Shown here piece by piece: positions 40,924-49,633 of a stretch of 64,000 nt of DNA. The notes beneath the pieces are model-generated. The model ran no database searches. It saw nothing but the letters and a program-made list of their open reading frames with translations, and had not been told where the DNA came from. Position numbers and translations under genes: made by a program. The stretch is taken from assembly GCF_046237605.1 (NCBI RefSeq), contig NZ_CP143542.1, forward strand, positions 3,410,001 to 3,474,000, read 5' to 3'. Position 1 is the stretch's first letter. Each line of letters begins with the position of its first letter. Source of the stretch: Paraperibacillus marinus (lineage in GTDB: Bacteria; Bacillota; Bacilli; Bacillales; DSM-1321).

Positions 40924-42711
40924 TTATTTCAATTCATCTATTTTCTTCCGGATGGATTTAATTTGTTCGAGGTCCGCCGTTTCCCCATTTAAAAGATCTC
41001 CCAGCTTCAGCTCCAGCTGAAGCCTTTGGTTTACAGCAGCCTGCCCGTCGGAATCTCTTGCTTCGTGGTTTTCCCATTCAGGATAGGTTCCTTTAAAATC
41101 CAGCACCTTTCCAGGAGTGACGCTGATCACCCGGGTAGAAACCTTCCTAAGCATATATGGATCATGGGAAACAATCACAACAGAGCCGTCGTACGAGAGG
41201 AGGGCCGTTTCTATTTGCTCACGGGCACTTATATCCAGATAATTGGCCGGCTCATCCAGGATCAGAAGGTTGGAGTCAGAAAAATAGAGCTTAACAAAAG
41301 CGACCCTGCATTTTTCACCCATACTCAAATCCCTGATTTTCTTATACACATCGTCCCTCCTGAAGAGAAAGCAGGCTAATATTGTCCTTGCATCCTCTTC
41401 GGTAATCTCTTTTATTTGGAGGATTTCCTGGAGGATTGTATTCTCCAGCCCAAGTTCTTCAAGCTCCTGCATGAAGTAGCCGGTCTTCAGCTGGGGATTT
41501 CTTTTGACAGCACCGCTGTCAGGGGAAAGTTTCCCTGTCAAAAGCTTGAGCAGGGTCGTTTTACCGGCACCATTGGGTCCGATGACCGCTATGCGCTCTC
41601 CCCGGCTGATGGATAAATTCATATTTTCATAAAGTGGTGTTCCTTCATTATAAGAAAAAGAAACTCCTTCAAGCGCTACTATCCTTTTACTGTCTATAGC
41701 ATCACTGCTGAAAGCAGCTTTGATTCCCCTTGCCGCCTGAGGCTTATCGACTCTCCTTGATTCCAGCCTCTCGAGCTGTTTTTCCTTTGCCTTGACCTTG
41801 GCGGCCTGCCTCCCTGCCTGCTTTTGTGCATAAGGATTGCGGACAGAAGCGAAATTGGAGGCTTTCTGGTACCACTGTTTATAGTTCTGTATAATTTCAA
41901 GCAGCTTTTTCTTTTCCTGTTTCTGCTTTTCATACAAAGCTGCATGCGCCTTTCGCTCTTCATCCCTTAGCTCTTTATACCGAGAATATCCCCCCTGATA
42001 TCTCTTAGCGCCGTTTTTGGTAAGCTCATAGGTAACCGAAGCTGTACGGTCTATGAAATCACGTTCATGGGAAATGAATAAAACGGTTCCTTTATAGGAA
42101 GAAAGCCAATCGGCCAGCCAGTCCACCGACGCAGAATCCAGGTGATTGGTCGGCTCATCCAGGATGAGAAGCTTCGGCTTTTTCACCGTCAGATCTGCAA
42201 GCTTTACCCTTGTTTTTTGACCGCCGCTTAACCGGTTGAAAGACTCCTTCCAAAGTCCTTCCGGAATGCCCACTTCCTTCAGTGCCCGTTCAATATCGAG
42301 CTCCCATTCATATCCCCCCATTTCGGTGTAGGACTGCAGCATGTTCGTGTAACCTTCCACGAATTCTTGGGAGTGCTGATGCTCCTGCCACACTTTTTGA
42401 CACTCATCAAGCTTTTCCTTCAGGGAGGATAGACGCGGCTGCCCTTTTTGAATGTATTGAAGTACATTCAAGCTGCCGTCGGCTTCTTCATCCATCATCC
42501 ATCCGATTTCTTCCTTTTTCACTCCCCAGCTGATACTTCCCTCTGTAATCGGGATTTTGCCATGCAAGGCTTTTAACAAGGTTGTTTTGCCGGCGCCATT
42601 TTCACCGAGCAGCGCCGTCCGGTCCCCTTCTTCGATTTCAAGGCTGATATTTTTCAAAATGATGATTCCATTTAACTCAACGGTCAATTGATTGGCTGCT
42701 AATAAACGCAT
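40924..42711 (-). CDS. ABC-F ATPase, probable ribosome protection protein
   Basis: 595 residues with two ABC ATPase domains and no membrane part. The first Walker A is GENGAGKT (36-43), with signature LSGGQ and LLILDEPTNHLD. The second has GPNGAGKT and LLILDEPANYLD, with a diverged signature LSMGEKC. A long charged linker (about 240-325) is the ribosome-probing segment. The C-terminus carries a helical extension. The layout resembles Vga/Msr/VmlR antibiotic resistance ABC-F proteins. ATG 42711 follows GGAGGGG. A leader with an attenuator at 42745-42840 supports antibiotic-dependent induction; which drug class cannot be told. Confidence 0.85.
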   Translation of the reverse strand: MRLLAANQLTVELNGIIILKNISLEIEEGDRTALLGENGAGKTTLLKALHGKIPITEGSISWGVKKEEIGWMMDEEADGSLNVLQYIQKGQPRLSSLKEKLDECQKVWQEHQHSQEFVEGYTNMLQSYTEMGGYEWELDIERALKEVGIPEGLWKESFNRLSGGQKTRVKLADLTVKKPKLLILDEPTNHLDSASVDWLADWLSSYKGTVLFISHERDFIDRTASVTYELTKNGAKRYQGGYSRYKELRDEERKAHAALYEKQKQEKKKLLEIIQNYKQWYQKASNFASVRNPYAQKQAGRQAAKVKAKEKQLERLESRRVDKPQAARGIKAAFSSDAIDSKRIVALEGVSFSYNEGTPLYENMNLSISRGERIAVIGPNGAGKTTLLKLLTGKLSPDSGAVKRNPQLKTGYFMQELEELGLENTILQEILQIKEITEEDARTILACFLFRRDDVYKKIRDLSMGEKCRVAFVKLYFSDSNLLILDEPANYLDISAREQIETALLSYDGSVVIVSHDPYMLRKVSTRVISVTPGKVLDFKGTYPEWENHEARDSDGQAAVNQRLQLELKLGDLLNGETADLEQIKSIRKKIDELK

Positions 42712-42744
42712 ATATAACCCCTCCATTTTCATTGCATTTAAATA

Positions 42745-42840
42745 CGCAAAAAAAGCACAGGCCTCTGCCCGTGCTTTTAAATGGATGAGTAAATAGAGAA
42801 AACAGAGCCTCCGGTTATCAACTGGAAGCTTTCATATAAA
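42745..42840 (-). promoter_or_regulatory. Ribosome-mediated attenuator upstream of the ABC-F gene
   Basis: Minus-strand order: a five-codon frame ATG AAA GCT TCC AGT TGA (42835-42818). Its AGCTTCC (element 1) can pair with GGAGGCT (element 2, about 42805-42811). AGGCTCTG (42803-42810) can instead pair with CAGAGGCCT of the terminator (element 3, one bulge). The terminator is a 12-bp stem, AAAAGCACGGGC/GCCTGTGCTTTT, with an AGAG loop and seven T (42748-42778). The leader frame has no clear ribosome site, the weak point of the model. Confidence 0.6.
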
Positions 42841-43025
42841 TGAATATATGCTGCTATCTAAAAATAGACATACGTATCCTATTCTCTCCCGCGCGGGCAG
42901 GTCACTTTTTTGCTATAAAATTGATCAGCGAAAAAAGTTATCGGATATCCATAGCGTCTATTTTAGATGCCTCCTTCAGTGTATTCCAATTTATTATACA
43001 CTATATGGTTTTTGGGGAATAGCGG

Positions 43026-43862
43026 TTACTGCTTTTTTTCATACTTGTCAGGGTTTGTCCCAAATCTTTCGTTCCTGTTCAGCGAGTCGATCTGATTCAT
43101 CTCGCCTTCTGTTAGTGAAAAATCAAAGATATCAATATTTTCCTTGATTCTAGCAGGCATCACTGATTTTGGGATCGGAATGACTCCATTTTGAAGATGC
43201 CATCTCAAGATGACCTGAGCTGGCGTCTTTTTATATCCTTCTCCAATTTTAACCAGAACAGGTTCATCCAGGAGCTTTCCTTTGCCGATGGGTGCCCACG
43301 CTTCAACGGCAATATTTTTGTCACGGCAGAAACTTCTTGTTTCCATCTGGGATAACCTTGGGTGCAGCTCGATTTGATTGATCACCGGCACGTGCTTTGC
43401 CGCCGCTAACAGGTTTTCAAGATGATGGGTGTGAAAATTACTGACTCCGATAACCTTGATCCTGCCTTCCTCATATAAGCGCTCCATTGCCCGCCAGGTA
43501 TCTGCATATTTACCGCTTACCGGCCAGTGAATGAGATAGAGATCCAGATATTCCAGCCCCAATTTAGAAAGCGATTCATCAAAGGCACGCAGTGTTTGAT
43601 CATATCCCTGATCCTCATTCCAAACCTTCGAGGTAATAAAAAGCGACTCCCGCGGAATCCCAGAGTTCTTGATGGCTTGTCCCACGCCTTCTTCGTTCTG
43701 ATAGATGGCAGCCGTGTCGATCAGCCGGTAACCTGCCCCGAGTGCCTCTGTCACCGATTCCACTGTCTCCGTCCCCGCCTCAACCTTATAAACTCCAAAT
43801 CCGATTGCCGGCATTTTAACACCATTATACAATGTGATGGCGGATTCTTGTGGAAAGTCCAT
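43026..43862 (-). CDS. Aldo/keto reductase
   Basis: A 278-residue NADPH-dependent TIM-barrel reductase. Catalytic tetrad in place: Asp49, Tyr54, Lys79 and His112 (LIHWP). The C-terminal IPIPKSVMPARIKEN binds the cofactor phosphate. It resembles the B. subtilis YvgN/YtbE glyoxal and methylglyoxal reductases. GGGAGGGG is 7 nt before ATG 43862. Confidence 0.92.
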   Translation of the reverse strand: MDFPQESAITLYNGVKMPAIGFGVYKVEAGTETVESVTEALGAGYRLIDTAAIYQNEEGVGQAIKNSGIPRESLFITSKVWNEDQGYDQTLRAFDESLSKLGLEYLDLYLIHWPVSGKYADTWRAMERLYEEGRIKVIGVSNFHTHHLENLLAAAKHVPVINQIELHPRLSQMETRSFCRDKNIAVEAWAPIGKGKLLDEPVLVKIGEGYKKTPAQVILRWHLQNGVIPIPKSVMPARIKENIDIFDFSLTEGEMNQIDSLNRNERFGTNPDKYEKKQ

Positions 43863-43940
43863 ACCTGAACCCCTCCCGCTAAAAATATGTATATAAACTT
43901 TATTAGTTTACCCTTCTTTTACCCTTTTAGCCAATTAAAA

Positions 43941-43978
43941 GAGGACAGCCCTATTTCTGGGAAATAGGACTGTCCCTC
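43941..43978 (-). terminator. Terminator of the manganese catalase gene (GGGAAAT-type palindrome)
   Basis: GAGGACAGnCCTATTTC pairs with GAAATAGGnCTGTCC and is followed on the minus strand by TTTTAATTG. The sequence is related to the short palindromes at 46946-46978 and 55381-55484. Confidence 0.8.
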
Positions 43979-43979
43979 C

Positions 43980-44876
43980 TCACATACCGGCGGAGCGCTT
44001 CAGTCTCTCAACAATTTTCATGAAATCCTCATCCGAGATGCCGGGAGCAAATTCCTCCGGGAGATCTCCGTAATCCGGCACCTCTGCTCCCTTAGGTGTG
44101 CCGGCAAATACTTCAAGCGGCAGGCCGTCTGTCGGGTGCGTGCCCTTCCATATCTGGGTGATCTGCTGATAATCCCTGCTGCTGAATGTATACAGCCTGG
44201 TATGGAGCCCGGCTGCCTCGAACTTCCTCGCATGATCAAAAGCCTTGTTATCAAGATTTGGAATGGGAAACATTTTAGTCACATCCACCCCTGTTGCCAT
44301 TTCAAGCCCCTTCGCGTAGGCCAGGATGTGCACGCCGCCCCTCACAAGCAGGTAACCGATCATTTCTCTGGCTACCGGATTGTCTGTAATTTCATACACT
44401 CTCATTTTATTGGTGCGCGCCCCGCATTCAAGAAAAAAATTATGAAGGAAATCAAATATCAGGTTCCCGCTGTTCACTACATACTCCCCGTTCCAGGGTC
44501 TTCCCTGGGCATCGATTGGAAGTGCGGATTGTGCACTGTCGATGAAATGCAGCGCTATCCGGTCAGCATTCCCATTCCTAAGCGGCGTGCTGTCCGGGTC
44601 ACCAGGCTCCGTGGTGCCTTCCAGACATAAGTTGATCGCATGGGCAACAAGCTCCATATGCCCAAATTCCTCTGCCGTGATCGACGCAACAAGTTCATAA
44701 AAGGGACGCAGCTTTTTCTTTCTCCGGAAGTTGAAGGACTGAAACATATAGTTATTGAAGGTGGACATTTCCCCGAACTTCCCGCCAAGAAGCTGCTGGA
44801 GATTGGCTGCAGCTGACGGATCCGGCCTTGGAGTCCTGGGGAGTTCAATCGCGATTCGATCCATTCTTTTGATCAT
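43980..44876 (-). CDS. Manganese catalase
   Basis: A 298-residue non-haem catalase, similar in type to B. subtilis YdbD. Dimanganese ligands are visible in the ferritin-like helices (KFGEMSTFNNYMFQS, SITAEEFGHMELVAH, NFFLECGARTNKMRVYE, RGGVHILAYAK). It detoxifies hydrogen peroxide, and the family is often spore-associated. ATG 44876 follows GGGAG. Together with CotJC at 20.3 kb, two proteins of this fold are in the window. The 390 bp upstream (44877-45265) carry no credible gene. Confidence 0.93.
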   Translation of the reverse strand: MIKRMDRIAIELPRTPRPDPSAAANLQQLLGGKFGEMSTFNNYMFQSFNFRRKKKLRPFYELVASITAEEFGHMELVAHAINLCLEGTTEPGDPDSTPLRNGNADRIALHFIDSAQSALPIDAQGRPWNGEYVVNSGNLIFDFLHNFFLECGARTNKMRVYEITDNPVAREMIGYLLVRGGVHILAYAKGLEMATGVDVTKMFPIPNLDNKAFDHARKFEAAGLHTRLYTFSSRDYQQITQIWKGTHPTDGLPLEVFAGTPKGAEVPDYGDLPEEFAPGISDEDFMKIVERLKRSAGM

Positions 44877-45265
44877 GGTGAGCACTCCCATTCATGAAGT
44901 ATGAATTCTTTGGCCCTTGTGGCTATTGTAGAAAAAGGTTGATCTCAGCTCCACTGTGAAAGAGCCATTCTTTTATACTTCTATGAACAGCATCACCTGA
45001 ATATTCCGGTTTTCCCCTGCACCTGCAGAGTTCAATATTTTGTTTAGGGAGTTTATCCTGGAGCAGAAAGGGAATTTTACTGTAAACGTAAATACGGTGT
45101 AAATTTTGTGTCTGTGAAGTCAATTTGCAAAGTTTTCTGCATACTTAATGTTAAGTTTTTGTAAATTTTCTGTCGAACGCTATCTTTTTTGTCGAAGAAT
45201 TTTATAGAATTGATTAGCAAATACTATTTCTAATTAATTTGGATGAAAAACGGGGGTACTAAAAC

Positions 45266-45889
45266 ATGGTATTTAAGTCAAAACAAGATAAGTTTGCAGC
45301 TCTGCTCATCAACATTTCTGAGAACATTAAAGTCAGTGCAGATTATTTTGCCGATTACAAGCTCAAGAACATCAGTGATTTAAAGGTATTTGCAGATACA
45401 ATGAAAGACTATGAGCATAAAGGCGATTCATATGTACATGAGACGATCAAAGAACTGAACAATGCATTCATCACGCCAATCGAACGTGAGGATATCCTGC
45501 TCCTCGCCATGACCATGGATGATGTATTGGATGGCCTTGAGAGCACGTCAGCCCTATTCGAAGTATATTCTGTCGTCAATGCAGATGATTATATGCTGAA
45601 GTTTGTGGATGCCATCCGCGACTGTGCATACGAAATCGAGAAATCGGTCGCCCTGCTCACGAACAAAAAGAAATTCGTCCAAATTCGCGAGCACGCCATT
45701 AAAATAAAAGAGCTTGAATCTACTTGTGACTCAATCTTAAGACAATCGATCAAAAATCTTTTTGCAACGGAAAAGGATCCTATCCGCATTATTCAATACA
45801 AAGAGATATATGAAAATCTTGAAGAAATTGCAGACAGCTGCCAGTCTGTAGCCAATGCACTTGAAACCATTGTAATGAAAAATGCGTAA
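45266..45889 (+). CDS. DUF47/PhoU-like accessory protein of a Pit transporter
   Basis: A 207-residue helical protein of the DUF47 family (FKSKQDKFAALLINI, HKGDSYVHETIKELNNAFITP, IEREDILLLAMTMDDVLDGLE). DUF47 proteins pair with low-affinity phosphate permeases, probably as regulators. It lies 15 nt upstream of the pit gene on the same strand, and GGGGG precedes the start. Confidence 0.92.
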   Translation: MVFKSKQDKFAALLINISENIKVSADYFADYKLKNISDLKVFADTMKDYEHKGDSYVHETIKELNNAFITPIEREDILLLAMTMDDVLDGLESTSALFEVYSVVNADDYMLKFVDAIRDCAYEIEKSVALLTNKKKFVQIREHAIKIKELESTCDSILRQSIKNLFATEKDPIRIIQYKEIYENLEEIADSCQSVANALETIVMKNA

Positions 45890-45904
45890 GGAGTTTTAGT
45901 CCAT

Positions 45905-46903
45905 ATGGATACTTTACTAATATTAACAATCCTGATTGTAGTTGGCGCACTAGCCTTTGACTTCATCAACGGATTCCATGATACAGCCAATGCCATTGCA
46001 ACTGCTGTCTCTACAAAGGCGCTTAAGCCGCGGCACGCCATCATCCTTGCTGCGACCATGAACTTTGTTGGTGCGATGACATTCACCGGAGTTGCAAAGA
46101 CCATCACGAAGGACATCGTAGATCCCTTCACACTACACAACGGTTCGGTAGTAATCCTGGCGGCACTTATAGCGGGGATAACCTGGAACCTGATTACCTG
46201 GTATTACGGGATACCAAGCAGTTCGTCACACGCCATCATCGGCTCAATCGCAGGCGCTGCCATTGCTTCAGCCGGCTTTGATTCCATTAAATGGGGCGGT
46301 TTCGGAAAAATTGCTCAGGCGCTCATCATCTCGCCTATCCTTGCCTTTGTTATTGGTTTCATTGTATACAGCATTTTTAAAGTGGTATTCAAAGGTGCCA
46401 ATCTGCCAAAGACAAACCAAAGATTCCGTTATATCCAGATTGCAACGGCTGCGCTTCAGTCTTATACCCATGGTACGAACGATGCGCAGAAGGCAATGGG
46501 AATCATCACGATGGCCCTGATTGCCAATAACTATGTAACTTCAACTGACATCCCGCTTTGGGTCCAGGTGTCCTGTGCGCTCGCAATGGGGCTTGGAACA
46601 TCTGTCGGCGGTTGGAAAATCATCAAGACTGTCGGCGGTCAGATCATGAAAATCCGCCCGGTCAACGGCGTTGCAGCCGACATAACAAGTGCTGCTATCA
46701 TCTTTGGTGCCACTTATATCCACCTGCCGGTAAGTACAACCCATGTTATCGCTTCATCAATCCTTGGTGTCGGCTCTGCCCACCGGGTGAAGGGCGTTAA
46801 ATGGGGTACAGCGCAGCGCATGATCATCACCTGGTTCATCACCCTGCCGATATCGGCTACACTCGCCGGGTTGATCTACCTGCTGCTTGACCTTATATTT
46901 TAA
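45905..46903 (+). CDS. pit: Low-affinity inorganic phosphate transporter (PiT family)
   Basis: A 332-residue membrane carrier. Both PiT signature repeats are present: DFINGFHDTANAIATAVST near the N-terminus and YTHGTNDAQKAMGIITMAL in the second half. GIPSSSSHAIIGSIAGAA and LPVSTTHVIASSILGVG are the paired loops. It imports metal-phosphate with protons. AAGGAG precedes the start; co-transcribed with the DUF47 gene. Confidence 0.94.
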   Translation: MDTLLILTILIVVGALAFDFINGFHDTANAIATAVSTKALKPRHAIILAATMNFVGAMTFTGVAKTITKDIVDPFTLHNGSVVILAALIAGITWNLITWYYGIPSSSSHAIIGSIAGAAIASAGFDSIKWGGFGKIAQALIISPILAFVIGFIVYSIFKVVFKGANLPKTNQRFRYIQIATAALQSYTHGTNDAQKAMGIITMALIANNYVTSTDIPLWVQVSCALAMGLGTSVGGWKIIKTVGGQIMKIRPVNGVAADITSAAIIFGATYIHLPVSTTHVIASSILGVGSAHRVKGVKWGTAQRMIITWFITLPISATLAGLIYLLLDLIF

Positions 46904-46909
46904 AAGATG

Positions 46910-46944
46910 AGAATGGCCCGGTACCCGGTGCCATTCTTTTTTTT
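46910..46944 (+). terminator. Terminator of the pit operon
   Basis: AGAATGGC pairs with GCCATTC(T), with an inner CCGGT/ACCGG type pairing, followed by eight T. Confidence 0.9.
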
Positions 46945-46945
46945 C

Positions 46946-46978
46946 GGGAAATAACCCGGGAAATAGGGACAGTCCCCC
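46946..46978. repeat. Short GGGAAAT palindromic element
   Basis: CGGGAAAT is repeated, then GGGACAGTCCC. Related units lie at 55381-55408 and 55457-55484 and, as a terminator, at 43941-43978. Confidence 0.6.
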
Positions 46979-47030
46979 AAAAGAAATGATATTATTTATG
47001 TAAGTAAATCTATTGATTTGGAGAATATTT

Positions 47031-48290
47031 ATGGGTAATTTTTCTGAGCTGCACGGGATTTTTCAGGGCCTGCACGGCGATCTTGAGGCTTTTGCCGACC
47101 GTGTGAGCTCTTATCTTGGTTGTCCGGTCACAATCGAAGATTCGAATCACCGCCTGCTTGCTTACAGCATGCATGATGACAGAACGGATAAAGCCAGGAT
47201 ATCGACAATCATCGGCCGCCGGGTCCCGGAAAAGGTGATCAGCAGTCTCTGGAAGGAAGGCATCATTCCGCAGCTGCTTAAGGACCCTTCGCCTGTTAAG
47301 GTCCCTTCCATCAGCGATGTGGGGCTAGGTAACAGGGCCGCTGTCTCGATCTGGAAAAACGATGAAGTCCTTGGCTTCATCTGGGCACTGGAAGTGGAGA
47401 AGCCTTTCAGTGAAAACGATATGCTCTTCCTGCAGTATGCAGCCAAAGAAGCACGGAGTCAGCTGCTGCAAGTCCAATCAAGAAAAAACCGGAAAATTGA
47501 AAGTGACCAGGAGCTGCTATGGCAGCTCCTTACCGGACATTTCCAGGATGAAAAAACAGTAAGGGAGAAGTTCAAGGGGCACACAGCGTTGATTCCCCAG
47601 TCTTTTTCCATCCTGGTCTTTGAATTTCCTGAAGATATATCCTATGAACGGGAAAAACAGATTTCCTATATGCTGACGACCACTCAAAGGATCAAGGCGG
47701 AAATTTTCACTGCTGATAAAAACAGGCTGATTATCCTGGCAAGCCTTAAGGAAGCCCCGCCGGCCGCTGAGGAACTTTTTCTTTTCACCGAAGGCTTCAT
47801 CTCACAGATGAATACAAGGTTCAATGCCGGAACCATTGAAGGCGGAGCCGGTTCCATCATCCTAAACCTGACCGACAGCAAACAAAGCTATCAGGAAGCC
47901 TTGCAGGTGCTTTCGCTGCGGCAGATGTTTCCACATGATACAGAGAAGGTTTTTTTATACAGTCAGCTTGGAGTCTTAAGGTTCTTGGAGACTCTCTATA
48001 TAAACCGAAACAAAAATTATCAGAATCCACACCTGGCATGCCTGCTTGACTATGACAGCAGGCATCAGACCGAATTATTCACCACCCTTAAAACGTATCT
48101 GGAAAAAGACAGCAATCCTAATGAAACGGCTAAAGCGCTGCATATTCATGTCAATACACTCACCTACCGCCTCAAGCGCATCACGGACGTCGGGACCCTT
48201 AACCTGAAAGAACCGCTGCAAAAAGTCGGCCTCTACCTTGACCTGAAGCTCATGCAGTATGACAGCCTGAAAAAAAGCCGGAACGGATAG
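47031..48290 (+). CDS. adeR: PucR/CdaR-type transcriptional activator of ald
   Basis: 419 residues: an N-terminal GAF-like sensor region (about 10-150), a central GGDEF-related CdaR part, and a C-terminal PucR helix-turn-helix (ETAKALHIHVNTLTYRLKRI). Its position directly upstream of ald matches B. subtilis AdeR, the alanine-responsive activator of alanine dehydrogenase. Identity is therefore inferred from family plus context. ATG 47031 is 8 nt after GGAG. A terminator (48296-48330) separates it from ald. Confidence 0.85.
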   Translation: MGNFSELHGIFQGLHGDLEAFADRVSSYLGCPVTIEDSNHRLLAYSMHDDRTDKARISTIIGRRVPEKVISSLWKEGIIPQLLKDPSPVKVPSISDVGLGNRAAVSIWKNDEVLGFIWALEVEKPFSENDMLFLQYAAKEARSQLLQVQSRKNRKIESDQELLWQLLTGHFQDEKTVREKFKGHTALIPQSFSILVFEFPEDISYEREKQISYMLTTTQRIKAEIFTADKNRLIILASLKEAPPAAEELFLFTEGFISQMNTRFNAGTIEGGAGSIILNLTDSKQSYQEALQVLSLRQMFPHDTEKVFLYSQLGVLRFLETLYINRNKNYQNPHLACLLDYDSRHQTELFTTLKTYLEKDSNPNETAKALHIHVNTLTYRLKRITDVGTLNLKEPLQKVGLYLDLKLMQYDSLKKSRNG

Positions 48291-48295
48291 CCGGA

Positions 48296-48330
48296 AGCCA
48301 TTTGTGGAATTCCACAAATGGCTCTTTTTA
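48296..48330 (+). terminator. Terminator of adeR
   Basis: AGCCATTTGTGG pairs perfectly with CCACAAATGGCT over AATT, followed by CTTTTT. Confidence 0.92.
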
Positions 48331-48361
48331 TATTCTTCTCTTCACACAAAGAAACTTTGAT

Positions 48362-48375
48362 TGTAAGCGCTTATA
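48362..48375. promoter_or_regulatory. Putative cre (CcpA) site upstream of ald
   Basis: TGTAAGCGCTTATA matches the cre consensus TGWAANCGNTNWCA at 13 of 14 positions. It overlaps a TATACT box in the ald promoter region, a position that would cause repression. Confidence 0.5.
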
Positions 48376-48456
48376 CTGTTTGTACAAAGGTTAAAATACT
48401 GAAAATGGACTAGTAATCCCATTAGGTTAGACAACCTTGATTAGGAGGAATATCAC

Positions 48457-49590
48457 ATGCGTATAGGTGTACCCGCTGAAATTAAAAATAATGAGAACCG
48501 TGTCGCCCTGACACCTGCTGGTGTATACACACTTACACAATCCGGCCACGAAGTGCTTGTAGAAAACAATGCCGGCCTTGGCAGCGGCTTCACGAATGAA
48601 CAATACAGAGCTGAAGGTGCAACAATCGTTGAATCAGCTGCTGATGTCTGGAAAGAAGCAGAAATGATTATGAAGGTGAAGGAACCCCTTCAAAGTGAAT
48701 ATAAATATTTCCGAAAAGATTTAATCCTGTTTACGTACCTTCATCTGGCAGCAGAGCCGGAGCTTGCGAAGTCCCTTAAGGATAATGGCGTGTTTGCCAT
48801 CGCGTATGAAACAGTGACAGTCAACCGCACTCTCCCGCTCCTGACTCCGATGAGTGAAGTGGCCGGAAGGATGGCATCCCAAATCGGCGCCCAATTCTTA
48901 GAAAAGCCTCATGGCGGCAAAGGAATCCTCCTTGCTGGTGTGCCCGGAGTCAAACGCGGCAAGGTTACGGTCATTGGCGGCGGTGTAGTTGGGACAAATG
49001 CTGCCAAGATTGCCGTCGGTCTTGGTGCTGATGTAACAATGATCGATCTCAGCCCTGAGCGTCTCCGCCAGCTGGATGATATCTTTGGAAATTCCATCCA
49101 AACCCTGATATCGAACCCATTCAACATCGCTGAAGCTGTTGCAGAATCAGACCTCGTTGTCGGAGCTGTTCTGATTCCTGGTGCAAAGGCGCCGAAGCTT
49201 GTGACAGAAGAAATGGTAAAAGCAATGACTCCCGGCTCGGTGATTGTGGACGTTGCAATTGATCAGGGCGGCATTTTTGAAACGGTCGACCATATCACAA
49301 CACATGATGACCCAACTTACGTAAAACACGGCGTTGTTCATTATGCGGTTGCCAATATGCCTGGTGCTGTACCACGCACCTCCACCATTGCCTTGACCAA
49401 CGTGACTGTGCCTTATGCCCTGCAGATTGCAAATAAGGGTGCCAAGCAGGCAGTACTTGAGAATCCTGCACTTGCAGCAGGCGTCAATGTAGTAAACGGT
49501 GAAGTGACGTATGAAGCAGTTGCCAATGATCTTGGTTTTTCATATATGGATCTGAAGCTTGCACTGGACAGGGATTTCGTTCAGGCATAA
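48457..49590 (+). CDS. ald: L-alanine dehydrogenase
   Basis: A 377-residue NAD-dependent enzyme interconverting L-alanine with pyruvate and ammonia; in Bacillus it is needed for alanine use and normal sporulation. Active-site Lys75 and His96 are present, and the NAD loop is GGGVVGTNAA (174-183). TAGGAGGA is 7 nt before ATG 48457. It is downstream of the probable activator gene adeR and followed by the shared terminator at 49599-49626. Confidence 0.97.
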   Translation: MRIGVPAEIKNNENRVALTPAGVYTLTQSGHEVLVENNAGLGSGFTNEQYRAEGATIVESAADVWKEAEMIMKVKEPLQSEYKYFRKDLILFTYLHLAAEPELAKSLKDNGVFAIAYETVTVNRTLPLLTPMSEVAGRMASQIGAQFLEKPHGGKGILLAGVPGVKRGKVTVIGGGVVGTNAAKIAVGLGADVTMIDLSPERLRQLDDIFGNSIQTLISNPFNIAEAVAESDLVVGAVLIPGAKAPKLVTEEMVKAMTPGSVIVDVAIDQGGIFETVDHITTHDDPTYVKHGVVHYAVANMPGAVPRTSTIALTNVTVPYALQIANKGAKQAVLENPALAAGVNVVNGEVTYEAVANDLGFSYMDLKLALDRDFVQA

Positions 49591-49598
49591 TAAATGCG

Positions 49599-49626
49599 AA
49601 GAGTCCGGCCTTTTGCCGGACTCTTT
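49599..49626. terminator. Bidirectional terminator between ald and the ger operon
   Basis: AAGAGTCCGGC pairs with GCCGGACTCTT over four nt, between convergent genes. Confidence 0.92.
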
Positions 49627-49633
49627 CTCTTGG

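Noticed and set aside
44923..45123. Minus-strand frame upstream of the manganese catalase gene
   Set aside because: No ribosome site and no family resemblance; it lies in the divergent promoter region.
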